Origin: Massilia sp. ST3
GTDB lineage: Bacteria; Pseudomonadota; Gammaproteobacteria; Burkholderiales; Burkholderiaceae_D
DNA: 38,840 nt
Direction: 5' to 3'
Assembly (NCBI RefSeq): GCF_018119405.1
Contig: NZ_JAGPWC010000046.1
Location: forward strand, 1-38,840
Of this stretch, positions 35,758-38,840 are shown in pieces. Under the pieces are notes generated by a model. The model saw only the letters and a program-made list of their open reading frames with translations, searched no databases and was not told the origin of the DNA. The position numbers and the translations under genes are program-made. Every line of letters starts with the position of its first letter. The first letter of the stretch is position 1.

Positions 35758-38664
35758 ATGCCTATTGGCAAGCACTATTCCGTTCCTGATCAACTGACAA
35801 GCCTGGACCCTCTGGACCATCACATGCCGCGTCGCCGCCTGCCCCTGTCGCTTACCCTCGCGGCGGCCCTCACGCTCGGGGGCGGACTGGCCGCATCCGG
35901 CGCCCTGTTCATGGGCGTCAGCCATCTCGAATACGACAACATGGCGCTCGCCTTCGCCCAGCGCGCCGACGAGCGCGTGGCCGCGGTGCGCCAGGGCATG
36001 GACCAGGCGGTCGAAGTCCTGACCGTCACCAACCAGCTGTTCGCGCGCGGCGAGCCGGTCTCGCGCCAGCAGTTCGCCGACTTCACCTCGGCCCTGCTGG
36101 AACGCCATCGCTTCATCCAGGCCTTCAATTACCACCGCGTGGTGCAGGGCGAGGACCGCGCGGCGGTCGAGGCCGAGCTGCAAACGGTCCGTCCAGGCAC
36201 CATCTTCACCGAGCTGCGTCCCGAAGGCCAGGTGCCGGCTCCGGTGCGCGGGCGCTACCACATCGTCGATTTCCTGGAGCCGATGGCGGGCAACGAGCCG
36301 GCCTTTGGCCTGAACGTCTCGCAGAACCCGGAAATCATGGGCGCGCTCGACATGGCGCGCGGCTCCGGCCGCGCCGCCTCCACCGGCCTGTTCGCGCTGG
36401 CCCAGAACGCCACGCCCCAGCCCAGCTTCGAGCTGATGCTGCCGGTGCTGGACAAGGACGGCGTCATGACCGGGGACACCGCCGTGATCATCCGCGGCAA
36501 CGAACTGGTACGCTCGTCGCTGGCCGGCGCCGGCCTGCTCGACTCGGACGACATTTTCGTGTCGGTCTATGCCGGCGAACACGCGGATGCGCACAAGCGC
36601 CTGCTGTCGACCGGCCCGACCGCCGCCGCGCCGTCCGGCGCGTTGGAATCCTGGTTCGGCCACTCCCATCCGGGCGTGCGCAGCACGACTCTGCAGATCG
36701 CCGGACGTCCCTGGCGCATCGACGTCGCTTCCGCGCCGCGCCCCTACCTGCCCGACCACATGGCCTCGACCGCCTTGCTGGTCGGCGGCATCCTGATCAC
36801 GCTGCTCAGCACCGCCTTCGTGCAGGCCTCGGGCCGGCGCGCGCGCAAGGTGCAGCAGCTGGTGCGCCAGCGCACCGCCGACCTGCGCCGCACCAACCGC
36901 CGCCTGGTCGAGGACATGATCGCGCGCGAACGCGCCGAGAAGGCGCTGCAGCAGAGCGAGCAGCGTTTCCGCCAGCTGGTGTCGATGTCCTCGGACTGGT
37001 ACTGGGAACAGGACGCCGAGCTGCGCTTCACCATGGTCACCGGCGCCTTCACCGAAAAGACCGGCGTGCCGGTCGACGGCCTGCTGGGCAAGACGCGCTG
37101 GGAATTCCAGCCGAACCTGCTCGAGACCGAGAGCGGACGCGCCCACATCGCCCAGATCAAGGCCAACGAGCCCTTCGCCAACCTCGAATACAAGACCGTC
37201 GACGACCAGGGCGACACCCGCTGGTTCTGCGTCAACGGCCAGCCGGTGTTCGACGAGACCGGCACCCTGATGGGCTACCGCGGCACCGGCAGCGACATCA
37301 CCGAGCGCAAGCTCACCGAGCAGCGCGTGCACCACGTGGCCCAGCACGACGTGCTGACCGGCCTGCCGAACCGCTCGCTGCTGCAGGACCGCCTGGGCCA
37401 GGCGATCGCCTACGCCAACCGCAGCGGCCGTCCAATGTGGGTGATGCTGATCGACCTCGACCGCTTCAAGTTCGTCAACGACTCGATGGGTCACAAGGCC
37501 GGCGACGTGCTGCTGATGACGGTGGCCGCGCGCCTGACCGGCTCGCTGCGCGACACCGACACCGTGGCGCGCCTGTCGGGCGACGAATTCGTGGTGATCC
37601 TGTCCGAGCACGCGGAAGAGCCGCTGCAGCCGGACATCGTGCAGCGCGTGATGGATTCGGTGGCCCAGCCGGTCATGCTCGGCACCAAGGAATTCTTTGT
37701 CACCTGCTCGATCGGCGTGGCGGTCTACCCAAGTGAAGGCACGCCGGCGGACAGCCTGATCGAGCACGCCGACATCGCGATGTACAGCGCCAAGAAGATG
37801 GGGCGCAACAACTTCCAGTTCTACACCCCGGCCATGAACGAGGAGTCGCTGGAACGGGTGCGCATCGAGGGCGCCCTGCGCAATGCGCTGGAGCGCAACG
37901 AATTCGTGCTGCATTACCAGCCCCAGGTCGACCTCAAGACCGGCCAGATCGTCGGCATGGAAGCCCTGATCCGCTGGAACCACCCGGAACTGGGCATGGT
38001 CCCGCCGGTGCGCTTCATCGGCATCGCCGAGGAGACCGGCCTGATCGTGCAGATCGGCGCCTGGGTGCTGCGCGCCGCCTGCGCCCAGAACAAGGCCTGG
38101 CAGGACGCGGGCCTGGGCAAACTGCGGGTGGCGGTCAACCTGTCGGCGCGCCAGTTCGGCGCCGCCGACCTGATCGCCAGCCTGGAATCGGTGCTGAACG
38201 ACACCGGCCTGGACCCGGACTGCCTCGAGATCGAGCTGACCGAAAGCCTGTTCATGAGCGACGTGACGCCGGCGGTGGAACTGCTGCACCGCATGAAGTC
38301 GCTGGGCGTGAACCTGTCGATCGACGACTTCGGCACCGGCTACTCGAGCCTGTCCTACCTGTCGCGCTTCCCGATCGACGTGCTCAAGATCGACCGCTCC
38401 TTCGTGGCCGACATCACCCACGACGCCAACGACGCCGCGATCGTCACCTCGATCATCGCGCTGGCGCACAACCTGAAGCTGGCCGTGATCGCGGAAGGTG
38501 TGGAAACGGCCGAGCAGCTCGACTACCTGCGCAGCCACGGCTGCGACGAGATGCAGGGCTACTTCTTCAGCAAGCCGCTGCCGGCCGGGGACTTCGAGCA
38601 GATGCTGCGCCAGCGGCGCTGCCTGGCGCTGCCGGCGCCGGAAGACGAGGTGTTGACGGCCTGA
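35758..38664 (+). CDS. CHASE/PAS/GGDEF/EAL cyclic-di-GMP protein
   Basis: A membrane sensor of about 968 residues. A signal-anchor helix (about 30-52) precedes a periplasmic CHASE domain (about 60-270, ending in a ligand-sensing TELRPEGQVPAPVRGRY-like region). A second helix (about 340-360), coiled coil, PAS (about 400-520), GGDEF-type and EAL domains follow. The cyclase motif is SGDEF near residue 606, a variant tolerated in some active enzymes, with the I-site RxxD (RDTD) before it. EAL keeps EALIRW, VNLS, LTES, IDDFGTGYSS, LKIDRSF and AEGVE. Start is uncertain: GTG 35737, ATG 35758 or ATG 35824; none has a clear ribosome binding site. No partner gene follows before the window end. Confidence 0.9.
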   Translation: MPIGKHYSVPDQLTSLDPLDHHMPRRRLPLSLTLAAALTLGGGLAASGALFMGVSHLEYDNMALAFAQRADERVAAVRQGMDQAVEVLTVTNQLFARGEPVSRQQFADFTSALLERHRFIQAFNYHRVVQGEDRAAVEAELQTVRPGTIFTELRPEGQVPAPVRGRYHIVDFLEPMAGNEPAFGLNVSQNPEIMGALDMARGSGRAASTGLFALAQNATPQPSFELMLPVLDKDGVMTGDTAVIIRGNELVRSSLAGAGLLDSDDIFVSVYAGEHADAHKRLLSTGPTAAAPSGALESWFGHSHPGVRSTTLQIAGRPWRIDVASAPRPYLPDHMASTALLVGGILITLLSTAFVQASGRRARKVQQLVRQRTADLRRTNRRLVEDMIARERAEKALQQSEQRFRQLVSMSSDWYWEQDAELRFTMVTGAFTEKTGVPVDGLLGKTRWEFQPNLLETESGRAHIAQIKANEPFANLEYKTVDDQGDTRWFCVNGQPVFDETGTLMGYRGTGSDITERKLTEQRVHHVAQHDVLTGLPNRSLLQDRLGQAIAYANRSGRPMWVMLIDLDRFKFVNDSMGHKAGDVLLMTVAARLTGSLRDTDTVARLSGDEFVVILSEHAEEPLQPDIVQRVMDSVAQPVMLGTKEFFVTCSIGVAVYPSEGTPADSLIEHADIAMYSAKKMGRNNFQFYTPAMNEESLERVRIEGALRNALERNEFVLHYQPQVDLKTGQIVGMEALIRWNHPELGMVPPVRFIGIAEETGLIVQIGAWVLRAACAQNKAWQDAGLGKLRVAVNLSARQFGAADLIASLESVLNDTGLDPDCLEIELTESLFMSDVTPAVELLHRMKSLGVNLSIDDFGTGYSSLSYLSRFPIDVLKIDRSFVADITHDANDAAIVTSIIALAHNLKLAVIAEGVETAEQLDYLRSHGCDEMQGYFFSKPLPAGDFEQMLRQRRCLALPAPEDEVLTA

Positions 38665-38711
38665 AGCTCATGTACTCCGCTGGGAATTCCATGGAGACTC
38701 CCCGATGCTTC

Positions 38712-38740
38712 CGTAGGGTTGGCGGCTGCGCCGCCGACGC
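38712..38740. repeat. single REP-like unit
   Basis: The unit reads CGTAGGGTTGGCGG...CCGCCGACGC and differs by one loop base from the first unit at 1267-1295. A second, partner unit would be expected downstream but the sequence becomes low quality. Confidence 0.75.
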
Positions 38741-38798
38741 GCCGATTGTTGGCGGCTCCGGCATCGCGCCTATCCTTTCCCCTGCTACCTATCGCCGC

Positions 38799-38840
38799 GG
38801 GGGGGGGGGGGGGGGGGGGGCCGCCCCCCCCCCCCCCCCC
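38799..38840. other. poly-G then poly-C run at the window end, probable artefact
   Basis: Twenty-two G are followed by CCG and a 17-base C run. Such ends are typical of low-signal sequencing reads joined at a contig end, not of a natural locus. Nothing should be read into it. Confidence 0.85.

Noticed and set aside
38799..38840. Poly-G/poly-C as a natural G-quadruplex or telomere-like end
   Set aside because: A G-run directly followed by a C-run at the exact window end is best explained as sequencing artefact.

Overview
The window looks like a chromosomal segment of a high-GC betaproteobacterium. Gene content and protein sequences fit the Oxalobacteraceae, most likely Massilia or a close relative; this is judged from recalled family resemblance, not a database search. 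No tRNA, rRNA or CRISPR array was seen. The window ends in a G-run followed by a C-run that looks like a contig-end artefact.

Layout. 1-7.6 kb: tsaB and a thioredoxin-fold gene diverge. A REP pair follows, then a Tat-exported molybdenum hydroxylase large subunit, a large PAS/GGDEF/EAL c-di-GMP protein and a DUF1993 gene. 7.6-12.2 kb: small DUF1289 and DUF1415 genes, an MltD-type lytic transglycosylase with a LysM domain, and an RhlE-type DEAD-box RNA helicase with a clear terminator. 12.2-24.2 kb: a selenium/ergothioneine neighbourhood. It holds senB (selenosugar synthase type) with selD on the plus strand; egtD-egtB-yihY and three further genes on the minus strand; and a plus-strand operon for a PhnD-like ABC importer of the kind proposed to import selenate, followed by a permease-less LolD-like ATPase and a small HTH-like protein. 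24.2-29.9 kb: a second REP pair, a basic-tailed DNA-binding-like protein, and a minus-strand sensory module (periplasmic binding protein, hybrid histidine kinase, HD-GYP response regulator). 29.9-38.7 kb: MYG1, a decayed type II thioesterase of lower GC next to a 118-bp MITE-like element, a divergent Ppx/GppA protein, a membrane protein with a degenerate GGDEF domain, a small hypothetical gene, a spermidine-synthase-like gene, and a CHASE/PAS/GGDEF/EAL protein.

How the genes work together. EgtD makes hercynine from histidine. EgtB-type enzymes add sulfur to hercynine, and SenA-type enzymes add selenium. SelD makes selenophosphate, and SenB turns it into a selenosugar donor. The ABC importer next to them would supply the selenium oxyanion. 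The expected SenA is not visible in the window: the one EgtB-like protein resembles classical EgtB, so the selenium-transfer step is an open question. The other theme is cyclic-di-GMP: two GGDEF-EAL proteins, one HD-GYP phosphodiesterase regulator and one catalytically degenerate GGDEF protein that keeps its inhibitory site.

Other observations: two convergent genes whose stop codons are the same TAG triplet of paired REP units; a possible ATT start for the hybrid kinase; several candidate leaderless genes; and a long out-of-frame overlap at 15.4-15.5 kb.
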